This document shows positions 39,834-49,405 of a DNA stretch of 64,000 bases, one piece after another. The stretch's first letter is position 1. Each line of letters begins with the position of its first letter. The notes below the pieces were generated by a model. It was not told where the DNA came from, searched no databases, and saw only the letters and a list, made by a program, of their open reading frames with translations. The stretch covers positions 186,001 to 250,000 of the forward strand of contig NZ_JAFIQY010000001.1 in the NCBI RefSeq assembly GCF_022271435.1, given 5' to 3'. Position numbers and translations under genes: made by a program. Origin of the DNA: Streptomyces monomycini (GTDB lineage: Bacteria; Actinomycetota; Actinomycetes; Streptomycetales; Streptomycetaceae).

Positions 39834-42533
39834 TCACCCTCCCGCCGCCGCTCCAGCGGCGATGACCTCGCGGTTGACGGCGCTGACGCGTGCCGGATCG
39901 ACCTTGAGTTTCCGCCGGTCGTACGTCCAGAAACCGTTGAGTTCGTTCTCCAGGTCGGACACCTGCGTGTAGACCGAGCCGGACAGTTCCTCGCCTGCCT
40001 GGCGCAGGTAGAACCTCCGGGTGTTGTCGACGTATTTCCGGGTCAGCGCCTCCGGGTCGGCCACCCCGCTGTAGATCACGGTGGGGGTGCCGGGCCACAT
40101 GTGGCCAGGGGTGCGCAGGGTGAAGCCGCCGTGTTCGCCGTCCATGGCGGCCCGGCGGTCGTCGGGGGCGGGCGGGTCCACGTTGTTGTAGTCGTGGTGA
40201 TCGATGATGTCACCCTTGCCCGAATCGCCTTTGGAGTCACAGCAGTTGACGCCGCTGTGCGCGTTGACGACACGCGAGGGGTCGGCGGCCTTGACGGTCT
40301 CGGCGAGCCGGCCGGTGGCGACACGGTCCCACTCGCCCCAGCCCTCGTTGAAGACGACATAACCGCCGACAGCCGGTGAGTTGTGCGTCTGCCGCATCAT
40401 CTCCCTGCCCTGGTCCGTGAAGGCCCGCTGCCCCCGCTCGTCGGTGATGGTGCCGGAGACGAAGTCCTGCCACACCAGCAGCCCCAGCCGGTCCGCGTGG
40501 TAGTACCAGCGGGGCGACTCGACCTTGATGTGCTTGCGCACCGCGTTGAAACCGAGCCGCTTCTGCCCCTCCAGGTCGAAGCGGAGCGCCTCGTCGCTGG
40601 GCTGGGTGTGCAGGCCGTCCGGCCAGAAGCCCTGGTCCAGCATGGCGAGGGAGAAGAAGGGCTTACCGTTCAGTACGAGCTTGGGGTGACCGCCGACCTT
40701 CTGTACGCCGATGGAGCGCATCCCGAAGTAGCTCTTGACGGAGTCCTTCGGCCCGCCGTCGCGCAGGGTGACTTCGAGGTCGTACAGGTACGGGTCGTCC
40801 GGCGACCACAGGTGCTGGTTCCGCACCTGCAGGTTCAGCTCCGCGTTGGCCGGCCCGGTGACCCTGCCGACCACCCTGCCGTCCTTGTTCCGCGCCACGG
40901 CCGTGACCTTCGCCCGTGAGGAGGCGTTGCGGGACTCCGCCGTCACCTTCAGGGTGCTGCTGCCGATGTCTGGGGTGCTGACGATCCTGTCGATGGCCTT
41001 CCTGGCGACGGGTTCCATCCAGACGGTCTGCCAGATACCGGAGGACTGGGTGTAGAAGATGCCCCCGGGGCGCGGTGTCTGCTTGCCCTTCGGCTGGTTG
41101 GCGCCGCCGGTGTCGGTGACGCCGACGATGATCTCCTGCCGGCCGCCCTTCTTGAGCGCGTCGGTGATGTCCGCACTGAACCCGGTGTAGCCGCCGGTGT
41201 GCCGGGTCACCTGCTTGCCGTTGACCCACACCCGCGCCTCGTAGTCGACGGCACCGAAGTTGAGCTTGAGGCGCCGCGCGTTGCCGACGTGCCAGCTCTT
41301 GGGGACGGTGACGAGCCTGCGGTAGAACATGTGGTCCTCGTGCCGCTCGATCCCCGAGAGTTGCGACTCGACGGGGAACGGCACCGTGATCTTTTCAGCC
41401 AGCCGCTTGCCGAACGCGGGCTGCTCGCCCTTACGGGCGCCTGCGAACTCCCACCGTCCGTTGAGGTTCTTCCACTGGGTCCGCTTCTCCTGCGGCCGGG
41501 GGTACTCGGGCAGCGGGTTGTCCGGGTCGACCCTGTCGCCCCACTCGGTGGTGAGCCGGTGGGTGGAGAGATTCCCGGCCGCGCGGATCACCACCGGCAC
41601 GGGCTTCCCACCGCTGGTCAGCCCGCCCTTGCCGTCGTAACCGAACCGTACCCGCTGCCCCTTCTGGACGGGCCCGGCCAGCGTGAGGACCACCGAGCGC
41701 GGGTCGTCACCGTCCCTGACGACCGACTCCACGGGCATCTGCGTGCTGTCGACCGCCAGCATCAGGTGCTCCTTGAGCGCCTCGGTCCCACGAGCCTCTC
41801 CCTCGAACGTCGCCCGCAGCCGGCGCCCGTCAGCACCGACGGTGAGGTCCACCGGGTACGGCTCGAAGCCGTCCGGCAGGGTGAAGGCCGACTCCGGGAC
41901 CGGCTGCCTCCCTACGTCCGGGCTCTGCCAGCTCAGCACCATGTTGGAACCGCCGGTGTCCTGGAACATCTCGTACCGGAAGTCGTACTGCCGGCCGGCG
42001 GTGAGTTCGAGGGGTTCGCTCTTGACCTCGACGTCCCAATCGGGCTTCCAGTGGTCGATGACCGGCTTGCCGTCGATGAAGAACCGGAAGCCGTTGTCCC
42101 CCTTGGCGAAGAAGGTGAACTTCCCGCTCCTGGGCACCTCGATCTTGCCGCTCCACCGCGCCGTGGTGTGCTCCGTGCGCCCGGTGGTGAGCCGGAAGAC
42201 GGAACTCAGGTCGGGGAAGTCGACGGCCGGTTCCAGGGTCGTCCCGCCGAGTTCGGCGAAGTCGCGGGCACCGGGCTCGGACATCCGGAAGTACTCGCCC
42301 TTGAGGCCGCGCCCGTCTCCCTTCGCAGCCTTTGTCACGCGGTCGGCCCCCTCCCCCACCGCACGCGCAGGCGGTGCGAGGCTGAGGCTACTGACCGGCA
42401 GCGCTACGGCGAGGGCGAACAGGAGGGCCCGCAGGAGCAGTTGAGGGGGCGAGTGCCGGGGGCGTCTCACGCGGTGTCTTCGGTGCAGGACACCTCTGGC
42501 ACGCAGGCTCAGACGACACGAAGAAGGAAACAT
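39834..42533 (-). CDS. Secreted PA14-GH2 glycoside hydrolase
   Basis: The product is 899 aa if translated from ATG 42533. The signal peptide hydrophobic core is LLLRALLFALAVALPVSSLS. A PA14 domain follows (LKGEYFRMSEPGARDFAELG, TARWSGKIEVPRSGKFTFFA, about 80-215). GH2 domains come next: the sugar-binding jelly roll (WEFAGARKGEQPAFGKRLAE), an immunoglobulin-like part and a TIM barrel with AVRKHIKVESPRWYYHADRL and the acid/base GGYVVFNEGWGEWD. The nucleophile Glu cannot be placed with confidence. Beta-galactosidase, glucuronidase or mannosidase activity is possible. The start lacks a ribosome site; TAACTG 7 nt upstream suggests a leaderless transcript. Confidence 0.88.
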   Translation of the reverse strand: MFPSSCRLSLRARGVLHRRHRVRRPRHSPPQLLLRALLFALAVALPVSSLSLAPPARAVGEGADRVTKAAKGDGRGLKGEYFRMSEPGARDFAELGGTTLEPAVDFPDLSSVFRLTTGRTEHTTARWSGKIEVPRSGKFTFFAKGDNGFRFFIDGKPVIDHWKPDWDVEVKSEPLELTAGRQYDFRYEMFQDTGGSNMVLSWQSPDVGRQPVPESAFTLPDGFEPYPVDLTVGADGRRLRATFEGEARGTEALKEHLMLAVDSTQMPVESVVRDGDDPRSVVLTLAGPVQKGQRVRFGYDGKGGLTSGGKPVPVVIRAAGNLSTHRLTTEWGDRVDPDNPLPEYPRPQEKRTQWKNLNGRWEFAGARKGEQPAFGKRLAEKITVPFPVESQLSGIERHEDHMFYRRLVTVPKSWHVGNARRLKLNFGAVDYEARVWVNGKQVTRHTGGYTGFSADITDALKKGGRQEIIVGVTDTGGANQPKGKQTPRPGGIFYTQSSGIWQTVWMEPVARKAIDRIVSTPDIGSSTLKVTAESRNASSRAKVTAVARNKDGRVVGRVTGPANAELNLQVRNQHLWSPDDPYLYDLEVTLRDGGPKDSVKSYFGMRSIGVQKVGGHPKLVLNGKPFFSLAMLDQGFWPDGLHTQPSDEALRFDLEGQKRLGFNAVRKHIKVESPRWYYHADRLGLLVWQDFVSGTITDERGQRAFTDQGREMMRQTHNSPAVGGYVVFNEGWGEWDRVATGRLAETVKAADPSRVVNAHSGVNCCDSKGDSGKGDIIDHHDYNNVDPPAPDDRRAAMDGEHGGFTLRTPGHMWPGTPTVIYSGVADPEALTRKYVDNTRRFYLRQAGEELSGSVYTQVSDLENELNGFWTYDRRKLKVDPARVSAVNREVIAAGAAAGG

Positions 42534-42845
42534 AGTCAAACAGTTAGGCACAACGAGCACCGCAAAACAACAGTTCTGCACGAGAATTGGCCCGTCAGCG
42601 GGCAGCGTTCGGCCATTCCCGGTCACTGTTCAACGCGAAGCGGTACCGCGCCACGGGCAGCGGCCCTGCACCGCCCGCGCAGGGGGCAGCCCGCGGCGTC
42701 ATTCGGGGTACGGGGCACGGCGCCCGTCGCACGGGGGGGCGCGACCCGCCGTACGACACGCCCGCGTCCGCGCCCCCTTCCCCCTCCCCTGCCCCTCCCG
42801 CTCGCCCACTCCCGCCCCCGGAGCGAGGCCGCGCCCCCGTACCCC
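42534..42845. other. Intergenic region between GH2 and TetR genes
   Basis: About 310 bp. It contains the GH2 promoter region, where the minus strand has TTGTTT, 18 nt, TAACTG. The remaining GC-rich, proline-codon-like sequence has no gene. AACTGTT occurs twice, 30 bp apart, near the promoter and could be a regulator half-site. Confidence 0.4.
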
Positions 42846-43505
42846 TCAGCTGACGGGCGGCCGACTGGGCGCAGGGCAGGTGGGCTCGTACTCCTCGATC
42901 AGCCGCAGGGTGTCCCCCAGCCCCCGGACCAGCAGCGATCCGACCGTCTCCCGGTCCAGCTCCTGCCGCGCGATCCATTCGAGAGTGACGCCCTCGACGC
43001 TGGAGAGCCAGCCGACCAGCGCCGTACGGGCCAGCGCGGGGATGTCCTCGCGCCCCCAGGCCGCGTGCGCGATGGTGCCGAGCAGCCGTTCCCGTACCTC
43101 CGCCCGGATGGCGAGCACCTGCGCGTCGAAGCCGACACCGCCCGTGACGATGGCGCGGTAGGCCGCCTGGTGGTGCTGGGCGTAGCGCAGATAGCCGTCG
43201 ATCGTGTGCTGCACCCGCTCCACGGGCGGCAGGTCGTGGGTGCTCGCGGCGCGCCGGACCAGTTCCGCGACGGCGTCCTCGATGATCGCGAGGTAGTAGC
43301 CGCGCTTGCTCTTGAAGTAGTAGTAGATCAGGCCCTTGGCGACACCGGCCTGGCGGGCGATGTCGTCCATGGACAGGGCGTCGTAGGAGGTGTCGGCGAA
43401 CAGTCTCCTTCCGGTGGCGATCAGTTCGGCACGACGTGCCTGCGAACGCTCGGTGACGCGGGCGACCCGTGGGACACCGGGTCCGCGCTGTTGACTCTTA
43501 TTCAA
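42846..43505 (-). CDS. TetR-family regulator of the DUF6230/DUF6114 operon
   Basis: The product is 219 aa if started at TTG 43505; there is no ATG or GTG in a good position, so the start is uncertain. HTH: RRAELIATGRRLFADTSYDA, MDDIARQAGVAKGLIYYYFK (about residues 25-65). The ligand domain contains YLRYAQHHQAAYRAIVTGG. It is divergent from the DUF6230 gene, and a partial palindrome TTGACTCTTATTCAA overlaps the -35 of that gene's promoter and this gene's start. TetR control of the operon is likely. Confidence 0.82.
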   Translation of the reverse strand: MNKSQQRGPGVPRVARVTERSQARRAELIATGRRLFADTSYDALSMDDIARQAGVAKGLIYYYFKSKRGYYLAIIEDAVAELVRRAASTHDLPPVERVQHTIDGYLRYAQHHQAAYRAIVTGGVGFDAQVLAIRAEVRERLLGTIAHAAWGREDIPALARTALVGWLSSVEGVTLEWIARQELDRETVGSLLVRGLGDTLRLIEEYEPTCPAPSRPPVS

Positions 43506-43520
43506 TTCGAGCCCTAGTCT
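43491..43520 (+). promoter_or_regulatory. Promoter of the DUF6230/DUF6114 operon
   Basis: TTGACT (43491-43496), 18 nt, TAGTCT (43515-43520). The AT-rich spacer overlaps the symmetrical TTGA...TCAA sequence that may be the TetR operator. Confidence 0.6.
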
Positions 43521-43669
43521 CCAACTGCCGCGGATTTTCCGCAGTATGGCAGACGTACGCCACCTGCGGGTTCGTCCTGCGGCAGCTCCACCAGGCACTT
43601 CCCTCGCGCGCTCGCACGTGTCCACGGCTGCGCCGGCAGCCGTCCCATCGCTGCCCCGGGGAGGAAGCA

Positions 43670-44284
43670 GTGAGCAAGAAAAGGCGGCCGTTGCCGCAGG
43701 GACGCACCTCCTGGAAGAAGACCGCGGTCACGGCGATCCCCGCGGTGCTCGCGGTCGGCGCGATGGCCTCGGTGATGGCCGAGGGCGCACTCGCCGCGTC
43801 GTTCGCCGTCTCGGGCACCAACTTCCAGGTCTCATCGGGCAAGCTGACCAGCCAGGGGCTGGCCTCGTACGTACACACCGACCGCGACGTGAGCGGCAAG
43901 GGACACTCCGTCGCGCTGCTCGGCCTCGGCAGGGCCACCCTGAGCGACATCTGCCAGGCGGCCGAGGTCAAGACGCCGCTGGGCACCGTGGTGTTCAAGC
44001 TGACCGCGGGCGGCGACGCCGGACAGGTCACCGCCGACAGCCTCGTCATCGACGCCGAGGACCTGGTGGGCGACGCCCGCTTCGGCACGGCGCAGATCGG
44101 GCGGGACGCCTCCACCCTCGACCAGGTGCCCGGCGTCCAGGGCGAGAAGGGCAAGTTCGGCCTCCAGGCCGGGGACATCGAGGTCGCCGGGGTCAGATCC
44201 CACGCGTGGTCCGCCACCGGTGGCAACTTCCGCCTCAAGGGCCTCCGGCTGGACGTGAGTCTGGACGGCAAGAAGTGCTTCTGA
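43670..44284 (+). CDS. DUF6230 family protein, probably exported
   Basis: The product is 204 aa from GTG 43670, with GGGGAGGA upstream. A positively charged N-terminus is followed by one hydrophobic helix (TAVTAIPAVLAVGAMASVMA), then a beta-rich domain (FAVSGTNFQVSSGKLTSQGL, ATLSDICQAAEVKTPLGTVV, GVRSHAWSATGGNFRLKGL). Streptomyces genomes carry DUF6230 genes next to DUF6114 genes; no function is established. The gene overlaps the next by 10 nt. The protein is likely anchored or secreted at the cell surface. Confidence 0.83.
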   Translation: MSKKRRPLPQGRTSWKKTAVTAIPAVLAVGAMASVMAEGALAASFAVSGTNFQVSSGKLTSQGLASYVHTDRDVSGKGHSVALLGLGRATLSDICQAAEVKTPLGTVVFKLTAGGDAGQVTADSLVIDAEDLVGDARFGTAQIGRDASTLDQVPGVQGEKGKFGLQAGDIEVAGVRSHAWSATGGNFRLKGLRLDVSLDGKKCF

Positions 44285-45279
44285 CGACCCGGCGTCCGGC
44301 CGTCAGGCTCCCCTGGCCCGAGCGGCGGGCGGCGTTCCGCGGCTGGCGGCGGACCCGGCCGTTCTGGGCCGGGCTGCTGCTGGTCCTGGGCGGCGCGGAA
44401 CTGCTGCTCGTACCGCTGTCGCCGCTGACCGTACTGATCAGCCTCGGCCTGGGCGGACTGGCCGCGATCGGCATCGGGCTGGCGCTGATCGTGGCCGGGC
44501 TGTTCCTGTGGCTGCGCCCGGCCGCGCACCACTACGTGAGCCTGCACGCGCTGATCCTGTCCGTCCTGTCGTTCGCGGCGACCAACCTGGGCGGGTTCCT
44601 GCTGGGCATGGGACTGGGCATCGCGGGCAGCGCGATGGGATTCGGGTGGACGCCGTTGCGGGAGGAGGAGGGAGAGGACGGGAAGGACGGAAAGGACGGA
44701 AAGGACGGGAAGGACGGGAAGGACAGCGAGAGCAACAGGGACGACAGGGACGACAACGGAAACCGGAACAAAACCCTCGCCATAACCCTGCCGATCGTCC
44801 TGATCGCGATCATCGGCACCCCCACCGAACCCGCGCACGCGGCGACCGGCATCCCCGCACCGTCCACCCCGCCGACGGTGACCACGACGATGTTCGCTCC
44901 GAAGGGCTTCATGCTGGCCGGCGTCACCGAGGTGCAGACGGCCGACGGGCCGGTCAAGGCGATGGTCCTCCGTATGAAGGCCGCCTCGCTCACGGACTAC
45001 CGGCTCACCACCCGTGACGCCGGCGGCCCCCAACTCAGCCTCGGTGCCCGCAGTCTGGACCTCAACGGCAATGTGACGCTGTACCTCACCAAGTTCAGTG
45101 GCTGCCTGGAAGGCCTGATCTGTCTGACCTTCACGCCGGACACCCTCCCGGTGCCGCCCGTCGTACCGCCGTTCGTCTTCATGACCGACGTGGACGCCGA
45201 ACAAGCCCTGGTCACCTCCGACCTGATCGTCGCGGACGGGCTGACCCTGGACGCCGGGCCGGGAGCTGGGGCGGCATGA
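44275..45279 (+). CDS. DUF6114 family membrane protein
   Basis: The product is 334 aa if started at GTG 44275, inside the end of the previous gene. Four helices come first (FWAGLLLVLGGAELLLVPLS, LISLGLGGLAAIGIGLALIV, LHALILSVLSFAATNLGGFL and the following). A hydrophilic repeat (DGK units) and then another hydrophobic segment (ITLPIVLIAIIGTPTEPAHA) follow. A beta-rich C-terminal domain similar to DUF6230 comes last (LTDYRLTTRDAGGPQLSLGA). The family is known only as a membrane partner of DUF6230 proteins. It is coupled to the following membrane protein by ATGA. Confidence 0.82.
   Translation: MLLTTRRPAVRLPWPERRAAFRGWRRTRPFWAGLLLVLGGAELLLVPLSPLTVLISLGLGGLAAIGIGLALIVAGLFLWLRPAAHHYVSLHALILSVLSFAATNLGGFLLGMGLGIAGSAMGFGWTPLREEEGEDGKDGKDGKDGKDGKDSESNRDDRDDNGNRNKTLAITLPIVLIAIIGTPTEPAHAATGIPAPSTPPTVTTTMFAPKGFMLAGVTEVQTADGPVKAMVLRMKAASLTDYRLTTRDAGGPQLSLGARSLDLNGNVTLYLTKFSGCLEGLICLTFTPDTLPVPPVVPPFVFMTDVDAEQALVTSDLIVADGLTLDAGPGAGAA
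44677..44721 (+). repeat. Five 9-bp in-frame repeats (Asp-Gly-Lys)
   Basis: GACGGGAAG or GACGGAAAG occurs five times in a row, encoding DGK repeats in a charged linker of the DUF6114 protein. The copy number probably varies. Confidence 0.9.
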
Positions 45280-46193
45280 TCGGGCTGCCGGCCGCGCTGT
45301 TCTGGGCGTACGCCATCGGCTCGACGTTCGCGCTCTCCGCCGCCCGGCAGCTGCAGTTCCTCGAACGCCGCGCCGCCGACCGCACCGGCCTGCCCGCACT
45401 GCTCGCCCCGCGCCTCGTCAGCCGCGCGGCGAACCCGTACCTGTGTCTCACGCTCCTGTACGCCGCGGTGCTGCTGGTACCCACCGGTCTCTTCCTGATG
45501 TGGCAGAACCCGTCCTGGTCGACGATGCACATCGCCGACGGGCACCGCGGTGTCTGGGCGGGCTTCCCCCTCCTCTACGCGGGCGGCGTCGTGACCGCCG
45601 CCCTCCTCGGCTTCCTGATCGCGCAGGCGCTGTGCCTCGTCGGCGCGGGCTACTGGGCGTATCTGAACTGCGTCGGCGGCTCCTTCCTGCTCTTCGGCAC
45701 CCTCGTACACGGCTGGGACGGCCAGGGCTACCGCCGCTTCCTGACCACGGACGGCGCCGCACTGCGCGCCTGGCCGCAGGACAGCGTCGTCAACAACGTC
45801 CTGCGCTTCCTCACCTCCGGCACCTTCCTCACCCTCCTGTTCCTCGGCACCGCCGTCATCGGCACCATGCTGCTGGTGGAGATCGGCTGGCTGGCCGAAG
45901 GGTGGCTCCTGCCGGGCGGTGCACAGGACCGGAAGGTCCCGCGCTTCCTCGCCGTAGCCATCGCGGGAGCCGGCCTGTACGGGCTGCCGCCGGCCGGCGC
46001 CGTCCTTGCGAGCACGCTGGTCCGCTTCCTCGGCTATCCGGTCGGCCTCACGGTCTTCGCCGCCGTGGCAGGAACGCTCCTGCTACCGCGTCGTTCCCCC
46101 GTCCGCGGGCTGTACGGGCTGGTGGGCCTCCCGAAGGCGCACTGGCGGGCCACATCGGACCTCCTCCCCGAGAGGCGGCCGGCCCCCACCTGA
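45276..46193 (+). CDS. Polytopic membrane protein of unknown function
   Basis: The product is 305 aa. The ATG overlaps the stop of the DUF6114 gene. At least seven hydrophobic segments are seen, beginning MIGLPAALFWAYAIGSTFAL; others are LCLTLLYAAVLLVPTGLFLM, LLYAGGVVTAALLGFLIAQA, FLTLLFLGTAVIGTMLLVEI and AAVAGTLLLP. No enzyme motif was found. As third member of the operon it probably acts with the DUF6230 and DUF6114 proteins at the membrane. Confidence 0.8.
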   Translation: MIGLPAALFWAYAIGSTFALSAARQLQFLERRAADRTGLPALLAPRLVSRAANPYLCLTLLYAAVLLVPTGLFLMWQNPSWSTMHIADGHRGVWAGFPLLYAGGVVTAALLGFLIAQALCLVGAGYWAYLNCVGGSFLLFGTLVHGWDGQGYRRFLTTDGAALRAWPQDSVVNNVLRFLTSGTFLTLLFLGTAVIGTMLLVEIGWLAEGWLLPGGAQDRKVPRFLAVAIAGAGLYGLPPAGAVLASTLVRFLGYPVGLTVFAAVAGTLLLPRRSPVRGLYGLVGLPKAHWRATSDLLPERRPAPT

Positions 46194-46285
46194 CCGTACG
46201 CCCGCCCCGACCAGCGACCCCGACCATGCCCCGGCCTTTACTGCCCCGCCCCATACGAGCACCATCGGCGTACGGGACGGCGACG

Positions 46286-46363
46286 GGAGCCGGACCCGGA
46301 ACTGGAACCGGAACCGGAGCCGGAACGGGAAGAGGAACCGGAACAGGTACGGGAACCGCAACG
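46286..46363. repeat. Hexamer array (GGAACC-like), 13 units
   Basis: Thirteen consecutive hexamers of the pattern GGAnCn (GGAGCC, GGACCC, GGAACT, GGAACC and so on) fill the gap before the GAF-regulator gene. The array at 32147-32218 has the same GGnnCC theme on the other strand. It may be a slippage product or a binding array. Confidence 0.75.
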
Positions 46364-46375
46364 GAGAGGTGACGC

Positions 46376-47764
46376 GTGGTCAACCCTTGGCTGGCGATGG
46401 AGACAGGAACCGACCCCGCAGAGCGCACCCGCACCCTCCGGCACGCCCACGAGGCGTTCCTGGCCGGCGGGCCGGTGGCGCACCCCGTGCGCCAGGTGGT
46501 GGCCGATTCCTGGCGCCGGTCGGCGTCCGCGCGCGCGACACTCGACGGACCCGTGCCGATCGACCTCGACGAGCCCGAGCTGCGCGCCTACCGCGACGGG
46601 CACCCGCTGGCCCGCGCCATGCCCGTCTTCCGCGACCTCCTGGGCACCATCGCCCACGACGGCGCCCACGTCCTCGCCGTCTGCGACCCGCAGGGCCGGA
46701 TGCTCTGGGTCGAAGGCCATCCAGGCGTCCGCCGGCATGCCGAGCGCATGAACTTCGTGCCCGGCGCGCGCTGGGACGAACGGCACGCCGGTACGAACGC
46801 GCCCGGCACCGCGCTGGCCGCCGACCACGCCGTACAGATCTTCGCGACCGAGCACTACAACAAGCGCGTACAGCAGTGGACCTGCGCGGCGGCGCCCTTA
46901 CACGACCTGCGGACGGGCCGGCTGCTGGGTGCCGTCGACATCACCGGCGGCGACCACCTCGCCAGCCCGCACAGCCTGGCCCTCGTCCAGGCCACCGCCC
47001 GTGCCGCCGAGGCCCACCTGGACTCGTACGCGAAACACCCGGCGCCTACTGCACACCTGACCGTGCTCGCCCGGGACGAGGCCGTCCTCGTCACGGACGG
47101 CCGGTCGTTGCGGCTCGGCCGCCGGCACAGCGAAATCGTGCTGCTGCTGGCCCGGCATCCGGAGGGCCTGACAGGCGACCAACTGGCCACGCTGCTCTAC
47201 GGTGAACGCGATGTCCGGCCGGTGACCCTGCGCGCGGAGCTGTCCCGGCTGCGCCATGTCGTGGGGCCGCTGCTCGCCTCGCGCCCGTACCGCCTGACCA
47301 GAACCGTCGAGACGGACGCGGACGCCGTGGAGACGGACCTCACCACCGGCGACCTGTCCGCCGCGCTCCGCGGCTACCGCGGTCCCCTGCTCCCCCGCTC
47401 CGAGGCCCCCGGTGTATGCCGTCTCCGTTCCCTCCTCGAAGACCGGCTACGGCGCTCCGTCCTCACCCACCGCACCCCGGAAACGCTACGCCTGTGGGCT
47501 GACACCCCCTGGGGCGAACACGACCTGGAGGTCTGGGAAGCTCTGAAGGCCACAGCCCGCCCTGGAGACACCACACCAGCCTCCACCGCGACACGCCTCC
47601 GCACGGCATACGGCCTCCCCCAGCGCCCGCAACGTCCGGGCAACGTCCGCTCCCCTAACCTGCGCACCGGCGCCCCGCCGCGGGAGCGGAGGCGCGACCG
47701 ACCCGACAGCGATGGGGAGCTCTCATGGCCCGTTACGCGAACCCCGGTGCCGCCGACGCCGTGA
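46376..47764 (+). CDS. GAF-domain transcriptional regulator of the aldehyde dehydrogenase gene
   Basis: The product is 462 aa from GTG 46376. The N-terminal half (about 25-210) is the AcoR-type sensory region: [34 protein letters not shown] and [20 protein letters not shown] (GAF). The C-terminal half (about 235-400) has [20 protein letters not shown] and [17 protein letters not shown], a winged-helix-like DNA-binding part, without the NtrC AAA domain of true AcoR. This GAF-type activator is regularly next to aldehyde dehydrogenase genes in Streptomyces. Its end overlaps the dehydrogenase start by 40 bp, so both are on one mRNA. Confidence 0.85.
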   Translation: MVNPWLAMETGTDPAERTRTLRHAHEAFLAGGPVAHPVRQVVADSWRRSASARATLDGPVPIDLDEPELRAYRDGHPLARAMPVFRDLLGTIAHDGAHVLAVCDPQGRMLWVEGHPGVRRHAERMNFVPGARWDERHAGTNAPGTALAADHAVQIFATEHYNKRVQQWTCAAAPLHDLRTGRLLGAVDITGGDHLASPHSLALVQATARAAEAHLDSYAKHPAPTAHLTVLARDEAVLVTDGRSLRLGRRHSEIVLLLARHPEGLTGDQLATLLYGERDVRPVTLRAELSRLRHVVGPLLASRPYRLTRTVETDADAVETDLTTGDLSAALRGYRGPLLPRSEAPGVCRLRSLLEDRLRRSVLTHRTPETLRLWADTPWGEHDLEVWEALKATARPGDTTPASTATRLRTAYGLPQRPQRPGNVRSPNLRTGAPPRERRRDRPDSDGELSWPVTRTPVPPTP

Positions 47765-49248
47765 TGTCCTACCGGAGCCGGTACGACCACTGGATGGGCG
47801 GTGAGTACGTGCCGCCCGTGCGGGGCCAGTACTTCGAGAACCCGACCCCGGTCACCGGGCAGCCGTTCACCGAGATCGCCCGCGGCACGGCCGAGGACGT
47901 GGACCGTGCCCTCGACGCCGCGCACGCCGCCGCGCCCGCCTGGGGCCGTACCTCTCCGGCCGAACGCGCCCAGGTCCTCAACAAGATCGCCGACCGTATG
48001 GAGGACAACCTCCAGTCCCTCGCGGTCGCCGAATCCTGGGAGAACGGCAAGCCCGTCCGCGAGGCGCTGGCCGCCGACCTCCCCCTCGCCATCGACCACT
48101 TCCGCTACTTCGCCGGTGCCGTCCGCGCCCAGGAGGGCACCCTCTCCCAGCTCGACGACGACACCGTCGCGTACCACTTCCACGAGCCGCTCGGCGTCGT
48201 CGCCCAGATCATCCCCTGGAACTTCCCGATCCTCATGGCCGCCTGGAAGCTGGCTCCTGCCCTCGCCGCCGGCAACGCCGCCGTCCTCAAGCCCGCCGAA
48301 CAGACCCCCGCCTCCGTCCACTACTGGATGAGCCTGGTCGCCGACCTGCTGCCGCCCGGCGTCGTCAACATCGTCAACGGCTTCGGCGTGGAGGCCGGCA
48401 AGCCCCTGGCCGCCAGCCCGCGCGTCGCGAAGATCTCCTTCACCGGCGAGACCACGACCGGCCGCCTGATCATGCAGTACGCCTCGGAGAACCTGAAGCC
48501 GGTCACCCTCGAACTGGGCGGCAAGAGCCCCAACCTCTTCTTCGACGACGTCTCCGCCACCGACGACGACTTCCTCGACAAGGCCCTCGAAGGCTTCACC
48601 ATGTTCGCCCTCAACCAGGGCGAAGTCTGCACGTGCCCCTCCCGCGCCCTCCTCCAGCAGGGCCACTACCAGGACTTCCTGTCCGCCGGCGTCGCCCGCA
48701 CCGAACAGATCGTCCAGGGCCACCCCCTGGACACCGACACGATGCTCGGCGCCCAGGCCTCCAACGACCAGCTCGAAAAGATCCTCTCCTACCTCGACAT
48801 CGGCCAGAAGGAAGGCGCCCGCGTCCTCACCGGCGGCACCCGCGCCGAACTCGGCGGCGAACTGGAAGGCGGCTACTACGTCCGCCCCACCATCCTCGAA
48901 GGCACCAACGACATGCGCGTCTTCCAGGAGGAAATCTTCGGCCCGGTCGTGGCCGTCACCTCCTTCACCGACTTCGACCACGCCATGACCCTCGCCAACG
49001 ACACCCTCTACGGCCTCGGCGCCGGCGTCTGGACCCGCGACACCAACACCGCCTACCGCGCCGGCCGCACCATCCAGGCCGGCCGCGTCTGGACCAACTG
49101 CTACCACGCCTACCCGGCCCACGCCGCTTTTGGAGGGATGAAGCAGTCCGGTATAGGTCGCGAGACCCACAAGATGATGCTGGGCCACTACCAGTCGACG
49201 AAGAACCTGCTGGTCAGCTACTCCCCGAAGAAGCTCGGGCTCTTCTGA
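47725..49248 (+). CDS. NAD(P)-dependent aldehyde dehydrogenase
   Basis: The product is 507 aa from ATG 47725, with GGGGAG upstream. ALDH motifs are complete: [54 protein letters not shown] (catalytic Glu), [16 protein letters not shown] (catalytic Cys), and [13 protein letters not shown]. It resembles the ExaC/acetaldehyde dehydrogenase II group, which oxidises short aldehydes such as acetaldehyde from ethanol. The overlapping GAF regulator suggests induction by an aldehyde or alcohol. Confidence 0.94.
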   Translation: MARYANPGAADAVMSYRSRYDHWMGGEYVPPVRGQYFENPTPVTGQPFTEIARGTAEDVDRALDAAHAAAPAWGRTSPAERAQVLNKIADRMEDNLQSLAVAESWENGKPVREALAADLPLAIDHFRYFAGAVRAQEGTLSQLDDDTVAYHFHEPLGVVAQIIPWNFPILMAAWKLAPALAAGNAAVLKPAEQTPASVHYWMSLVADLLPPGVVNIVNGFGVEAGKPLAASPRVAKISFTGETTTGRLIMQYASENLKPVTLELGGKSPNLFFDDVSATDDDFLDKALEGFTMFALNQGEVCTCPSRALLQQGHYQDFLSAGVARTEQIVQGHPLDTDTMLGAQASNDQLEKILSYLDIGQKEGARVLTGGTRAELGGELEGGYYVRPTILEGTNDMRVFQEEIFGPVVAVTSFTDFDHAMTLANDTLYGLGAGVWTRDTNTAYRAGRTIQAGRVWTNCYHAYPAHAAFGGMKQSGIGRETHKMMLGHYQSTKNLLVSYSPKKLGLF

Positions 49249-49405
49249 GCGCCTTCACTCCCGGCAGCACACAGCCGCATCGCATCGCCCGCCCTTGTGG
49301 CAAGGCCGAGCGCGGGGAGCACGGAGTGAGTCGGCTGGGACGGAGGCACGAGGCGCGGCGTTCGGGATGCTGACGCAGCTTCGGGAGTGAGCGCAGGGTG
49401 CTTGA

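Noticed and set aside
39834..42626. Longer 930-aa version of the GH2 protein
   Set aside because: The extra 31 residues precede the signal peptide and lack a start signal; ATG 42533 is the better start, though still not certain.
43546..45279. 577-aa fusion frame containing the DUF6114 protein
   Set aside because: Its first 240 codons are the wrong frame of the DUF6230 gene; the GTG at 44275 gives the family-length protein.
47374..49188. 604-aa minus frame across the aldehyde dehydrogenase gene
   Set aside because: It is a Gly/Val/Asp-rich antisense shadow; the plus strand has full ALDH motifs.
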